Positions 16,285 through 24,888 of a stretch of 64,000 nucleotides of DNA are shown one piece after another. The notes beneath the pieces are model-generated. The model was not told the DNA's origin. It did not search any database and was given only the letters and a program-made list of their open reading frames with translations. The first letter of the stretch is position 1; each line of letters begins with the position of its first letter. Position numbers and translations under genes: made by a program. This DNA is from SMWC01 sp045561055 (GTDB taxonomy: Bacteria > Pseudomonadota > Gammaproteobacteria > Steroidobacterales > Rariloculaceae), in the NCBI GenBank assembly GCA_045561055.1, contig JBJKYL010000019.1, positions 1 through 64,000 on the forward strand, written 5' to 3'.

Positions 16285-17625
16285 TCACAGGCCGGCAGTT
16301 TTTAAAGCTAGCCGGGAAATATTTTGTGGGGTGGTATTCGTCACTAAGACATTGTCTTCTACCCGAATCCCACCACAAGAATAAAGCTCTGATAGTTTAT
16401 CCCAGTCAATGCTTCGTCCTAAAGCAGTGTTTCTAAGCTTATAGAGCAACGAGGGGATAAAATAGAGACCGGGCTCAATCGTCACGACAAAGCCGGGCTC
16501 AAGTACCCTTGTGAGCCGAAGCATAGGGTGGTTGGTAGGCGGATTGCGAGTTTTTCCGTTTGTATTGACAAGGTGACCACCCGCATCGTGGACGTGTAAG
16601 CCGAGAAGATGTCCAAGTCCATGTGGCAGAAACGTTCGTGTGATACCTGTTGAATAAGCCTCGTCGTCTGAACAGTTCAGAATTTGGTGCTCGGTTAGGA
16701 TTTTTGCGAGAAGCTGATGAGCTCTTTCATTTAGTTCGATGAAGTCTGTACCGCTTAATGCTTCGGTGCATAGTGTTTGTTGCAATGTGTCCATCGAACC
16801 GATTAGCGACTCGAAAAGAGGCTCATTTTGCGCATAGGTTCGTGTAACATCTGACGCGTAGCCGCGGTACCGTGCGCCAGCATCTAGTAGGAATGAATGA
16901 ATCTTGTCCGGGATTTCACGCTGGAGATTCTGATGATGAAGTGTCGCCGCATGTTCGTTTATTGCGACTATATTAGGATACGGCAGATCCGAATCTATTT
17001 GTTCTGTCGCAAGACAGTAAGCGTGGTGTATCTGGAATTCGGAGGCCCCTTCACGAAATACATGTTGTGCAGCGACATGGCCACGTGCTGCAATTTCATT
17101 AGCATATCGAATGCAGTTGGCTTCGTAGTCTGTTTTGAAGGCTCGAAAATAGTCGAGGTAATTCAACAGAGTTTCATCATTGAGTAACGATGAGTGATTT
17201 TTGGCCGCAGCCCGCTCTGCGATCATAGACATGCTAGAGTTAACGGTACCCAATTCTTTCAAGACAGCGGCCGACGAAGCCGCCTCGCGAATTTCGAAAT
17301 GTTCCACCCAGAACCCTGTCGGTTCCACTGCGGTATCGTGCCAGAAGCCTTGTTCGTGAAGTAGGATAAGTAGCGGTTTTTGGCCTGGTACGAGTTTTAG
17401 TGCGGATCCCGGATGGTTAGTGAGTGGAACCCAGGCCTTGAAGTAGGCCTCAACTGCGAACGGATAAGTCTGGTCGTCACGGAACTGAGTCTTCTCGTCA
17501 CCCGCGAAGATGACGATACTCTCGAGGCCGGATGCGCTAAGCGCTCCGGCCAATCGTTTATTCCATTCGTCAAGATGCTGGGAATAGAGATCAGCCCAGC
17601 TGAACTGCGATTCCTGGTCCGTCAT
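16285..17625 (-). CDS. pepQ: Xaa-Pro dipeptidase (prolidase)
   Basis: PepQ splits dipeptides ending in proline with two metal ions. The 446 residues match E. coli PepQ (443). The pita-bread catalytic domain shows the metal ligands Asp ~248 and ~259 (LLDAGARYRGYASDVTRT), His in HGLGHLLGLHVHD, Glu in TIEPGLYF and Glu in GGIRVEDN. The PepQ-type N-terminus MTDQESQFSWADLYSQHLDE is present. It differs from PepP (59609) elsewhere in this window. A decayed copy of its first ~58 bases lies at 20766-20831. Confidence 0.93.
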   Translation of the reverse strand: MTDQESQFSWADLYSQHLDEWNKRLAGALSASGLESIVIFAGDEKTQFRDDQTYPFAVEAYFKAWVPLTNHPGSALKLVPGQKPLLILLHEQGFWHDTAVEPTGFWVEHFEIREAASSAAVLKELGTVNSSMSMIAERAAAKNHSSLLNDETLLNYLDYFRAFKTDYEANCIRYANEIAARGHVAAQHVFREGASEFQIHHAYCLATEQIDSDLPYPNIVAINEHAATLHHQNLQREIPDKIHSFLLDAGARYRGYASDVTRTYAQNEPLFESLIGSMDTLQQTLCTEALSGTDFIELNERAHQLLAKILTEHQILNCSDDEAYSTGITRTFLPHGLGHLLGLHVHDAGGHLVNTNGKTRNPPTNHPMLRLTRVLEPGFVVTIEPGLYFIPSLLYKLRNTALGRSIDWDKLSELYSCGGIRVEDNVLVTNTTPQNISRLALKTAGL

Positions 17626-17680
17626 GAATTTCGTGCACGATTTATAAGCCTACTATATGCCTCACACTGGGCGAGTGGTT

Positions 17681-18484
17681 TCATCGGCCCAAGAATGTGG
17701 GTGGTCGTTTTTCGAAGAATGCATTCAGCGCTTCTTTATGGTCCTCTGTATTTTGCAAGATGACCTGCAAGGCGGCGGACATTTCCATTACAGTATCAAA
17801 ACTGGCCATGCTCCCGTCGCGCATCAATTTCTTTGTCATTCGCAGGGCTTGTGGTGGTTGCTGACAGATTTTGTCGGCTAGGGCCTGCACAGTATCGTGT
17901 AGTTCTTCATCTGGGACTACCTCTGAGACCAAACCCCATTCGCAGGCCGTCTGAGCATCGATAACATCGCCTGTATAAAATAGCTGTGCGGCACGCGACC
18001 AACCTATGTGTCTTGGTAACAGCCATGCGCCGCCATCGCCAGGTAAAATTCCTAGCTTAAGAAAAGTAGCTCCGAATTTCGCTGAAGCAGCGGCGATGCG
18101 AATATCGCACAAAGAGGCAACGTCGTTGCCAAGACCAATAGCGGCACCGTTGATAGCGCCGATCACTGGCACCTCAACATTCCATAGAGAACGTATGACG
18201 CGTTGGATTATTTCTCGATAGCCATCTCGGAGTTCCAGATCGGTACCGCTAAAAACTCCGGTCCTTTCGCGCATAGCTTTCAGATCGCCACCGGCCGAAA
18301 AAGATTTTCCCGCCCCCGTCATAATCACGCAGCGTAAATTTTTATTCTCGTTGATGGTCTTTGCCGCTGTTTCGAATATCTCGCCATCATCCTTATTCCC
18401 TAGGGCATTACGCTTGTCGGGTCGGTTCAGTGTGAGCCGCGCTACTACCCCATCTATCTCTAACAGTAGGTCTTTTTCTTGCAT
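17681..18484 (-). CDS. Enoyl-CoA hydratase/isomerase (crotonase) family protein
   Basis: The 267-residue product has the crotonase fold: LNRPDKRNALGN, oxyanion-hole loops SAGGDLKAM and GAAIGLGND, and LGILPGDGGAWLLPRHIG. At the place of the two catalytic glutamates of classical hydratases there is Asp (GND) and a hydrophobic residue (FGATFLKLG), so simple hydratase activity is doubtful; an isomerase or other crotonase reaction fits better. It lies downstream of two acyl-CoA dehydrogenase genes on the same strand and probably acts with them in oxidation of an unidentified acyl-CoA, perhaps a cyclic or branched one. Confidence 0.85.
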   Translation of the reverse strand: MQEKDLLLEIDGVVARLTLNRPDKRNALGNKDDGEIFETAAKTINENKNLRCVIMTGAGKSFSAGGDLKAMRERTGVFSGTDLELRDGYREIIQRVIRSLWNVEVPVIGAINGAAIGLGNDVASLCDIRIAAASAKFGATFLKLGILPGDGGAWLLPRHIGWSRAAQLFYTGDVIDAQTACEWGLVSEVVPDEELHDTVQALADKICQQPPQALRMTKKLMRDGSMASFDTVMEMSAALQVILQNTEDHKEALNAFFEKRPPTFLGR

Positions 18485-18505
18485 CGTTTTTTTACCGTCT
18501 TAATA

Positions 18506-19558
18506 TTATTCCGTAATCGTATGCCAAATTTGTTCGCCTCCGCGATCGCAGGCTACTCTACCGAGGTATTCTCCCCATTCAGCGACGCCGCCAAATTCTG
18601 CACGCCAAGCCCACAATTTCCGAGTAAAGAAATGGAGGCCGTATTCATAAGTAAAACCGATAGCGCCGTGAACTTGGTGCGACAACCCGGTTAATTTGTC
18701 GACGCCCTCGCTAGCACGGCATTTTGCGGCCGCAATCTCGAAACGCGCGTCGCGGCGATGGTTACTAATACCGAGTCGATCAAGCGTTTGGAAGGCAGCG
18801 GCCGACATCGCGTCTACAGAGGCCATGGTTCCGGCTAGATTTGCAAGGTGGTGCTGAATTACCTGAAAGCGCGATAGTGTTTTGCCGAATTGCTCGCGTT
18901 CACAACTGTAATTCACGGCAAGTTCAAGACAAGTCTCTCCCGCACCGGCTATCTGAGCCGCGCGGATCATTGCACCTAGCCAATGGACAACGTCGATTTC
19001 AACGTCGATGGGTAATCTGGCGAGTATTGGTAGGGGGCTCGTGAACTCGTCGCGGGGATCCAGACCAAGGTTGTAAGCCTCTTTACAGGAGGTATCCTTG
19101 GTCAAAGCCACAATAAGCTCAGGTCCCTCTTTGGCGCTCGATAGTCCGACTAAATAAGTCGCATTTCTGCCCCACGGGACAGCCATCTCTCCCAGTGTGA
19201 TCTGTCCAGCGGTGAAATTCTTGGACGTCAACGGCTGCGGGATTAAGCCTGGAACACCGTCTGGTAGGGTGTATCCGGCTTGCTGTGCAAGCCAACTAGC
19301 CACAATGGCTTCGGGAATAGGTAAGGGGACTGCATGCTGCCCACAAGCGCGGATGATTGGATAGGCATCGGCCCAGACGCCCTGCATTCCTCCGGAGGCT
19401 TCGTCCGCTAATACCAAGTGAATTCCTTGTTCAGTCACCTGTCGCCACAACTCTTCCGGCCATCCGTTTTCTTCGATGCTACTCAGGGTCTCCCAGTCGA
19501 GAGCATCCGAAAATAGCCGGTTCACGCTTTCTCGAAGGATATTTCTGATTTCGTTCAT
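18506..19558 (-). CDS. Acyl-CoA dehydrogenase family protein, short chain of a probable pair
   Basis: The 350-residue product has a divergent N-terminal half and a recognisable C-terminal ACAD domain: CEREQFGKTLSRFQVIQHHL and QVHGAIGFTYEYGLHFF. I do not see a glutamate at either usual catalytic-base position. Its ATG overlaps the stop of the larger dehydrogenase by 4 bases. Such unequal, adjacent ACADs in sterol and bile-acid degradation (FadE26/27-like) form alpha2beta2 heterotetramers in which one chain lacks the base. That arrangement is inferred here; the substrate is unknown. Confidence 0.85.
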   Translation of the reverse strand: MNEIRNILRESVNRLFSDALDWETLSSIEENGWPEELWRQVTEQGIHLVLADEASGGMQGVWADAYPIIRACGQHAVPLPIPEAIVASWLAQQAGYTLPDGVPGLIPQPLTSKNFTAGQITLGEMAVPWGRNATYLVGLSSAKEGPELIVALTKDTSCKEAYNLGLDPRDEFTSPLPILARLPIDVEIDVVHWLGAMIRAAQIAGAGETCLELAVNYSCEREQFGKTLSRFQVIQHHLANLAGTMASVDAMSAAAFQTLDRLGISNHRRDARFEIAAAKCRASEGVDKLTGLSHQVHGAIGFTYEYGLHFFTRKLWAWRAEFGGVAEWGEYLGRVACDRGGEQIWHTITE

Positions 19559-20712
19559 CTTACTTCAAGGCCTCTGGCGATGATTCCCCGCATTATTTCG
19601 GTGGTGCCTCCCCGTAAAGAAAATGAAGGGGCAAGCTGGACGAGATTACCTAACACTTGTTGGTAATCGATACCATGTCCTTCTAAAGTAGGCCTAAGTT
19701 GGGCTAGTTCCTGAGCGAGGCTTGGCAGGCCTTGTTCAAACTGACAGCCCAGATCTTTGACGATCGCCGCGGCGAGCGAAGGATCCTGACCTTCGTTTAG
19801 TAAACCGGCGACACTTATCGACATATTGCGCAGGGTTGTAACCCAGGCTATTTGTGAGCCAATCCGAGCCATTGTAGCGGAGGATAAATCATCCTTAACG
19901 ACATCAATCAGTTGTGTCAGGAGCACGAAGCACGACAAGTACCGTTCGGGACCACTTCTTTCAAATGCAAGTTCTTCTGTAACCTGCTTCCAGCCCTGAC
20001 CTTCTTCACCGATTAGGGAGTCGAGTGGTAATAGCGCATTCTCAAAAAAGACCTCATTAAAGTGTCTACGGCCGGTTAAATCTTTAATTGCTCTCGGTGT
20101 TATTCCTTCTTTGTTCATGTCGATGAGAAATTGGGATAGACCGGAGTGCTTGCTATCTGACCCATTATCGGTCCGGAACAAGCCAATCATGTAGTGAGCC
20201 TGATGGGCAGCCGTCGTCCATATCTTGGTGCCGTTGACTAGCCAACCATCCGTAACTCGCTTAGCTCGGCTCTTCACGGAGGCAAGATCAGAACCGGAAT
20301 TAGGCTCACTCATCCCAAGACAAAAGCATGCTTCTCCCGCTGTGATTTTCGGAATCAATTCCGCTTTTTGGGTTTCGCTTCCGTACCGAGCAATTAAAGG
20401 GCCGCTCTGACGATCAGCTATCCAGTGGAAACCGGCAGGGGCGCCTGCTGCAAGACACTCTTCGGTTACGACGTAACGCTCGAACGCACTGCGTCCATGG
20501 CCGCCATATTGCTCTGGTAGGGTCATGCCTAGCCACCCCTTTGCACCTAATTTGGCACTAAATTTGGGGTCATAGGCGTCCCAGCTGTTACTTCTTTGGA
20601 CGAGAGAGTGAGATTGTAACTCTTGCGCTAGGAAATCCCGTACCGCTTCGCGAAGAGGCGTTAGTGAAGCTGGAAGTTCGTATGGTTCGAAATGTAGTTT
20701 TTCTGTCAACAT
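19555..20712 (-). CDS. Acyl-CoA dehydrogenase, catalytic chain of a probable pair
   Basis: The 385-residue product has the full ACAD layout: N-terminal helices (GWLGMTLPEQYGGHGRSAFE), the beta domain (CFCLGMSEPNSGSDLASVKS) and the C-terminal helical domain ending RGGTTEIMRGIIARGLE. Glycine stands where medium-chain enzymes have the catalytic Glu before GT. A Glu in LAFERSGPERY lies where isovaleryl-CoA-type enzymes carry theirs and may be the base. FAD-dependent alpha,beta-dehydrogenation of an acyl-CoA is the expected reaction. It heads a three-gene operon with the short ACAD and the crotonase. Confidence 0.9.
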   Translation of the reverse strand: MLTEKLHFEPYELPASLTPLREAVRDFLAQELQSHSLVQRSNSWDAYDPKFSAKLGAKGWLGMTLPEQYGGHGRSAFERYVVTEECLAAGAPAGFHWIADRQSGPLIARYGSETQKAELIPKITAGEACFCLGMSEPNSGSDLASVKSRAKRVTDGWLVNGTKIWTTAAHQAHYMIGLFRTDNGSDSKHSGLSQFLIDMNKEGITPRAIKDLTGRRHFNEVFFENALLPLDSLIGEEGQGWKQVTEELAFERSGPERYLSCFVLLTQLIDVVKDDLSSATMARIGSQIAWVTTLRNMSISVAGLLNEGQDPSLAAAIVKDLGCQFEQGLPSLAQELAQLRPTLEGHGIDYQQVLGNLVQLAPSFSLRGGTTEIMRGIIARGLEVR

Positions 20713-20765
20713 AATAGTTCTTTATTTTAGCTCAGATTTCTCTGATTAATGAGCCTTAATTTTGC

Positions 20766-20831
20766 TCGTCAAGATGCTAGAAAAAAATTGGTCCAAGTTG
20801 AACTGAGACTTCAAGTCCATCATGAATTTCG
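20766..20831 (-). pseudogene. Decayed copy of the pepQ 5' end
   Basis: On the - strand, the 57 bases from the ATG at 20823 align with the first 58 bases of pepQ (from 17625) at about 72% identity with one missing base. The match begins with CGAAATTCATGA and ends with AGCATCTTGACGA, both identical in the two copies, and the encoded start reads M-x-D-x-x-SQF like PepQ. The shift and an early stop leave no function. It lies just upstream of the acyl-CoA dehydrogenase operon; the TTGACG inside it could serve as a -35. The rest of the 20713-20987 gap holds no gene I can support. Confidence 0.75.
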
Positions 20832-20987
20832 GCGGTAGGCTAGGATTGATTAATTAGTTAACAGTATGAGCAAACTCGTGAATAATGGGCCCCTGGTAGC
20901 ATGCCTTACGTCTGAGAGGACTGGTGGGTCGCCCGTGCGTCTCACATTGTTGCGTAATTTTCATGAAGTGTAACTCAAACCCGGCTA

Positions 20988-22628
20988 ATGGATAGACCCT
21001 TGCATCAAAAGCATGCAACTCGTTCTGTCGTGATGGCTACCCATGGAATTGCGGCAACGAGTCACCCATTAGCTACGCAAATCGCGATACAGCTCCTGCG
21101 CCAGGGAGGTTCCGCGGTTGATGCGGCCATCGGCGCAAATGCGGCGCTGGGTTTAATGGAGCCGACTGGAGCTGGCGTTGGCGGAGATCTTTTCGCTATA
21201 GTTTGGGACGCGAAGCTAGGCTGCTTAAGGGGGCTTAATGCCAGTGGCCGCTCGCCGTTGCATCTTACGCTGGATCAGCTACACGAATTAGGGCTGAAAA
21301 AAATTCCGACTTATGGTCCTTTATCAGTCAGTGTTCCTGGTGCCGTTGATGGCTGGTCCGAACTGCATGCCGAATTCGGCAAACTCGAGTTTTGCGAGCT
21401 TTTTGCGCCTGCGATCGACTATGCGGAGCAGGGCTTCCCGGTGACGGAGGTAATCGCAAACGAATGGGCTGCGAGCGCAGAACTCTTTTCCGAATTTCCC
21501 GGTTTCGCTAAAGTCTTCATGCTCGATGGGCGAGCGCCTATAGCTGGGGAACTCTTCAAAAATCCGAGGCTGGCTGAAACCTATCGTGTGATTGCTGAGG
21601 GGGGGCGTAGGGCATTCTACGAGGGAGATATTGCTGCAGAAATAGAAGCTTATATGCGTGCGAACGGCGGCTACCTTCGCGCACAGGACTTTACCGAACA
21701 TACTTCGGAGTGGGTGGAACCTGTCTCGACGAATTATCGGGGTTACGACATCTGGGAGTTGCCTCCGAACGGTCAGGGTATCGCTGTGTTACAGATGCTT
21801 AACTTACTTGAGGAATACGACCTGGCGTCACTGGGTTGGGAGAGTCCCGAGTATCTCCATTTGCTGATTGAAGCAAAGAAACTCGCTTATGAGGATCGGG
21901 CGTATTTCTATGCTGATCCGTCATTTGTTGATGTTCCGGTTTCAGAGCTAATCTCGAAGGATTATGCTAAGACCAGACGCGAACTGATCGATCCGCAGCG
22001 CGCGTCCCGCGAGTTATCCTACGGTGATCCTTCCGTTCTTCAGCGTGGCGATACTGTCTATCTGACGGTTGCGGACCAAGACGGCTATATGATTTCTCTT
22101 ATACAGAGTAATTATTGCGGTATGGGCTCTGGGATGACGCCAAGTAGGCTCGGGTTCGCTTTGCAGAATCGTGGCGAACTTTTTAGCCTAAATCCGGTCC
22201 ATCCGAACGTTTATGAGCCCGGTAAGCGCCCATTTCATACCATCATACCCGCGTTCGTTACCTGTAGAGGTGAGCCGCTGATGAGTTTCGGTGTGATGGG
22301 CGCGGACATGCAGCCACAGGGACAGGTTCAGGTACTTCTGAATCATATTGATTTTGGCATGAATATCCAGGAAGCAGGTGACGCTCCTCGTATCAGGCAC
22401 GATGGCTCGAGCACACCGATAGGTGAGAGAATGTCCGATGGTGGGCTTGTATATCTTGAGTCAGGTCATGCAGCTTCGACGCTGGTGGCGCTAGAGGAGA
22501 AAGGACATACTACTGGCCGAACCGGAGCTGGTTATGGTGGTTATCAGGCTATTCGCTGGGATGCTGAACGGTTGGTTTATCAAGGGGCATCGGAATCGAG
22601 GAAAGATGGATATGCTGCTGGTTACTAA
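20988..22628 (+). CDS. Gamma-glutamyltransferase family protein (cytosolic, YwrD-like)
   Basis: The 546-residue product is an Ntn-hydrolase of the gamma-glutamyltranspeptidase family: HPLATQIAIQLLRQGGSAVD and GAGVGGDLFAIVWD at the N-terminus, and GDTVYLTVADQDGYMISLIQ, where the Thr of GDT is the expected self-cleavage site and nucleophile. No signal peptide is visible, unlike periplasmic Ggt, so a cytosolic YwrD-like role on gamma-glutamyl compounds or cephalosporin-acylase-like substrates is possible. It is encoded 18 bases upstream of trpS, on the same strand. Confidence 0.88.
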   Translation: MDRPLHQKHATRSVVMATHGIAATSHPLATQIAIQLLRQGGSAVDAAIGANAALGLMEPTGAGVGGDLFAIVWDAKLGCLRGLNASGRSPLHLTLDQLHELGLKKIPTYGPLSVSVPGAVDGWSELHAEFGKLEFCELFAPAIDYAEQGFPVTEVIANEWAASAELFSEFPGFAKVFMLDGRAPIAGELFKNPRLAETYRVIAEGGRRAFYEGDIAAEIEAYMRANGGYLRAQDFTEHTSEWVEPVSTNYRGYDIWELPPNGQGIAVLQMLNLLEEYDLASLGWESPEYLHLLIEAKKLAYEDRAYFYADPSFVDVPVSELISKDYAKTRRELIDPQRASRELSYGDPSVLQRGDTVYLTVADQDGYMISLIQSNYCGMGSGMTPSRLGFALQNRGELFSLNPVHPNVYEPGKRPFHTIIPAFVTCRGEPLMSFGVMGADMQPQGQVQVLLNHIDFGMNIQEAGDAPRIRHDGSSTPIGERMSDGGLVYLESGHAASTLVALEEKGHTTGRTGAGYGGYQAIRWDAERLVYQGASESRKDGYAAGY

Positions 22629-22646
22629 GAGGGCGAGCTGATTAGA

Positions 22647-23648
22647 ATGGATCGAGTACTCACAGGAATAACTACTACGGGAACACCGCACATAGGTAAT
22701 TACGTAGGCGCAATACGTCCGGCTGTGATGGCAAGCAAGGCTCACGAAGTTGAGTCGTTTTTCTTAGTTGCTGATTACCACTCGCTTGTTAAGAGCCAGA
22801 ATGCTGAACTAGTTAACGAGTCGACCCTCCAAATTGCCGCCAGTTGGCTAGCCACGGGATTGGATACCAAGAGTATCTTCTATCGACAGTCTGACATCCC
22901 TGAGATAATGGAGTTGACCTGGATTCTGACTTGTATGGCAGCTAAAGGACTCATGAACCGTTCGCATGCCTACAAAGCAGCGGTCGCGGAGAACAACGCT
23001 AGTGAGCATAAGGATCCCGATAAGGGGATTACAATGGGTCTTTTCTCTTATCCAATCCTCATGGCGGCGGATATTTTAATCTTCAAAGCAAATAAGATTC
23101 CGGTAGGTAAAGACCAGATCCAGCATGTTGAGATGGCTCGCGATATCGCAGGTCGATTCAATCATCGCTTCGGAGAATTTCTCGTGCAGCCGGAGGCTGT
23201 AGTAAATGATGATGCGGCAGTACTGCCGGGGCTCGATGGACGGAAGATGTCGAAGAGCTATAGCAATATTATTCCGTTGTTCTCGGACGAGAAAAAATTA
23301 CGTAAGCTTATTATGCGGATTAAAACGAACTCGCAAGAACCCGGGGAACCTAAGGACCCGGACGAGAGCACACTGTTTACAATTTATAGCGCGTTTGCTA
23401 ATGCTGACGAGATAGTGCAGATGCGAGTTCGGTACGCCGAAGGGATTGCCTGGGGGGAGATGAAGACGATATTGTTCGAGTATATCAACGAACATTTGAG
23501 TACCGCTCGTGACGAGTATCTGCGATTGATTGCAGCGCCCGATCACGTCGAGAGCGTGTTGCAACAAGGCGCGGAGAGAGCTCGGCAGATCAGTGTCCCA
23601 GTACTAGAGGAAGTTCGCAATGCTGTTGGCATTAGGCGTTTGGAATAG
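22647..23648 (+). CDS. trpS: Tryptophanyl-tRNA synthetase
   Basis: This class I synthetase charges tRNA-Trp. The 333-residue product has the ATP-site motifs THPHIGN-like TGTPHIGNYVGA near residue 12 and GRKMSKSYSN (KMSKS) near residue 200, with PVGKDQIQHVEMARDIA between them. Length matches the bacterial enzyme (~334). Start ATG 22647 gives MDRVLTGITTTGTPH, with only a modest upstream Shine-Dalgarno (GGGCGAG). Confidence 0.95.
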   Translation: MDRVLTGITTTGTPHIGNYVGAIRPAVMASKAHEVESFFLVADYHSLVKSQNAELVNESTLQIAASWLATGLDTKSIFYRQSDIPEIMELTWILTCMAAKGLMNRSHAYKAAVAENNASEHKDPDKGITMGLFSYPILMAADILIFKANKIPVGKDQIQHVEMARDIAGRFNHRFGEFLVQPEAVVNDDAAVLPGLDGRKMSKSYSNIIPLFSDEKKLRKLIMRIKTNSQEPGEPKDPDESTLFTIYSAFANADEIVQMRVRYAEGIAWGEMKTILFEYINEHLSTARDEYLRLIAAPDHVESVLQQGAERARQISVPVLEEVRNAVGIRRLE

Positions 23649-23678
23649 TGAGCGATGGAATCAGTAGGAGGTAGTTAT

Positions 23679-23696
23679 ATGAGGAAAATTAATTGA
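23679..23696 (+). other. Five-codon ORF (MRKIN) coupled to the DUF6152 gene
   Basis: AGGAGGTAG (23666-23674) stands at ideal distance before ATG 23679, which opens a frame of only five codons ending in TGA 23694-23696. The stop overlaps the TTG start of the next gene (TTGA). Either this is a translated mini-ORF that feeds ribosomes to the TTG, or a one-base deletion has split a longer signal-peptide start. Confidence 0.5.
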
Positions 23697-24658
23697 AAAT
23701 CCTAAAAATAGTTAGTGTACTGCCTATTCTATTTATGGTGACGGTAACGAATTCGCATCATAGCGATGCTGGATATGACCGAGAAATAATTGTAGTGCTT
23801 GATGCGGTAGTTACCCACTTTGTTTTTCGCAATCCGCACACAACAATTTTTGTGGAAGCTGAAGATCCGGCTGGCAATGTGGTTGAATGGGAGATAGAAA
23901 CAGGCTCTACGCCGATCATGCAACGAAGCGGATGGAGTCCCGATCTGCTGAGCCCGGGAGACCGTATTATAGTGCGGGCGCATCCGGAACGATCTGGTAG
24001 ACGCATAGCGATTCTTAATACGTTGGAGACGAATGATGGTGCACTATGGTCGCAGATCGAGCGGGATGCGGAAGCGACGGAGAGTGCGACGACGTTGTCT
24101 GGGGTATGGAAGGGAATCACTTCTACAAACCTGAATCGGCAACTTGGCAATATAGAATTAACGGCGGCCGCGGAGTCTGAGGGCGCAAATTATGATCCTC
24201 AGACTGATGATCCGAACATTCGATGTATTGCTAGCCCGCCGCCATTCCTGAATTCCACCACCAACTACCTTACGGGCATCGAGATCCTCGAAGATCAAGT
24301 TATTTTGAGGAATGAATTCCTCGACATGATGAGAGCGGTCTATATGGACGGTCGCGGTCATCCTGTGGATGGCGAGCGCACGGTACAGGGACACTCAATA
24401 GGCTACTGGGAAGACGATGTGTTGGTAGTTGACACCAGGTTGCTCTCAGATTTCCCTGAGGGTAACGGTCGGGGCGTGCCCTCCGGAGCGCAGAAACACG
24501 TAGTTGAACGTTTTTCGTTGAGCGAAGACGGTACTCGGGCCATTGTGGACGTCTTTATGGAAGATCCGGAGTACCTGGCTGAACCATTCAGCGGGCGTAC
24601 CGAGATGACCTACGTGCCGCATCTAGAACTCTATCGCTATGGTTGTACGCCGGAATAG
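23693..24658 (+). CDS. Exported DUF6152 family protein
   Basis: A 321-residue product with a signal peptide (MKILKIVSVLPILFMVTVTN, probable cleavage before the histidine pair) and then the DUF6152 domain: HHSDAGYD, FRNPHTTIFVEAED, VVEWEIETGSTP and RSGWSPDLLSPGDRIIVRAH. The C-terminal ~180 residues (from LSGVWKG) form a second domain I do not recognise, common in longer members. Function is unknown; location is probably periplasmic. The only usable start in frame is TTG 23693, too far from the strong Shine-Dalgarno, so initiation likely depends on the mini-ORF just upstream. Confidence 0.8.
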   Translation: MKILKIVSVLPILFMVTVTNSHHSDAGYDREIIVVLDAVVTHFVFRNPHTTIFVEAEDPAGNVVEWEIETGSTPIMQRSGWSPDLLSPGDRIIVRAHPERSGRRIAILNTLETNDGALWSQIERDAEATESATTLSGVWKGITSTNLNRQLGNIELTAAAESEGANYDPQTDDPNIRCIASPPPFLNSTTNYLTGIEILEDQVILRNEFLDMMRAVYMDGRGHPVDGERTVQGHSIGYWEDDVLVVDTRLLSDFPEGNGRGVPSGAQKHVVERFSLSEDGTRAIVDVFMEDPEYLAEPFSGRTEMTYVPHLELYRYGCTPE

Positions 24659-24726
24659 CTAAACTGATGACCGTAAGAGGCCTGGCCGGGCAAGTCGGGC
24701 ACGGTGGAATCAGTTCAACAGGGGGG

Positions 24727-24888
24727 TTGGATTTAGAAAAAGTTAAATCAAAGTTAAGAAAGTTTTCCAAAGATAGAGATTGGGAACAATTCCATAATCC
24801 GAAAAATCTTACTACGGCACTTTCTGTAGAGGTTGCTGAACTTAATGATTTTTACGGCGAGTATCTCCGACCGCTGCAGGACGGTTAG
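24727..24888 (+). pseudogene. Truncated MazG-like / dCTP pyrophosphatase remnant
   Basis: From about 24727 the frame reads LDLEKVKSKLRKFSKDRDWE then QFHNPKNLTTALSVEVAEL, the first helix and first ExxE motif of small MazG-like NTP pyrophosphohydrolases (DCTPP1/RS21-C6 type). The match stops at 24843, exactly at the uvrA stop codon on the other strand, and the frame then runs into antisense uvrA until 24888. The second metal-binding helix is missing, so it cannot be active. The piece is more AT-rich than its neighbours. Confidence 0.75.
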
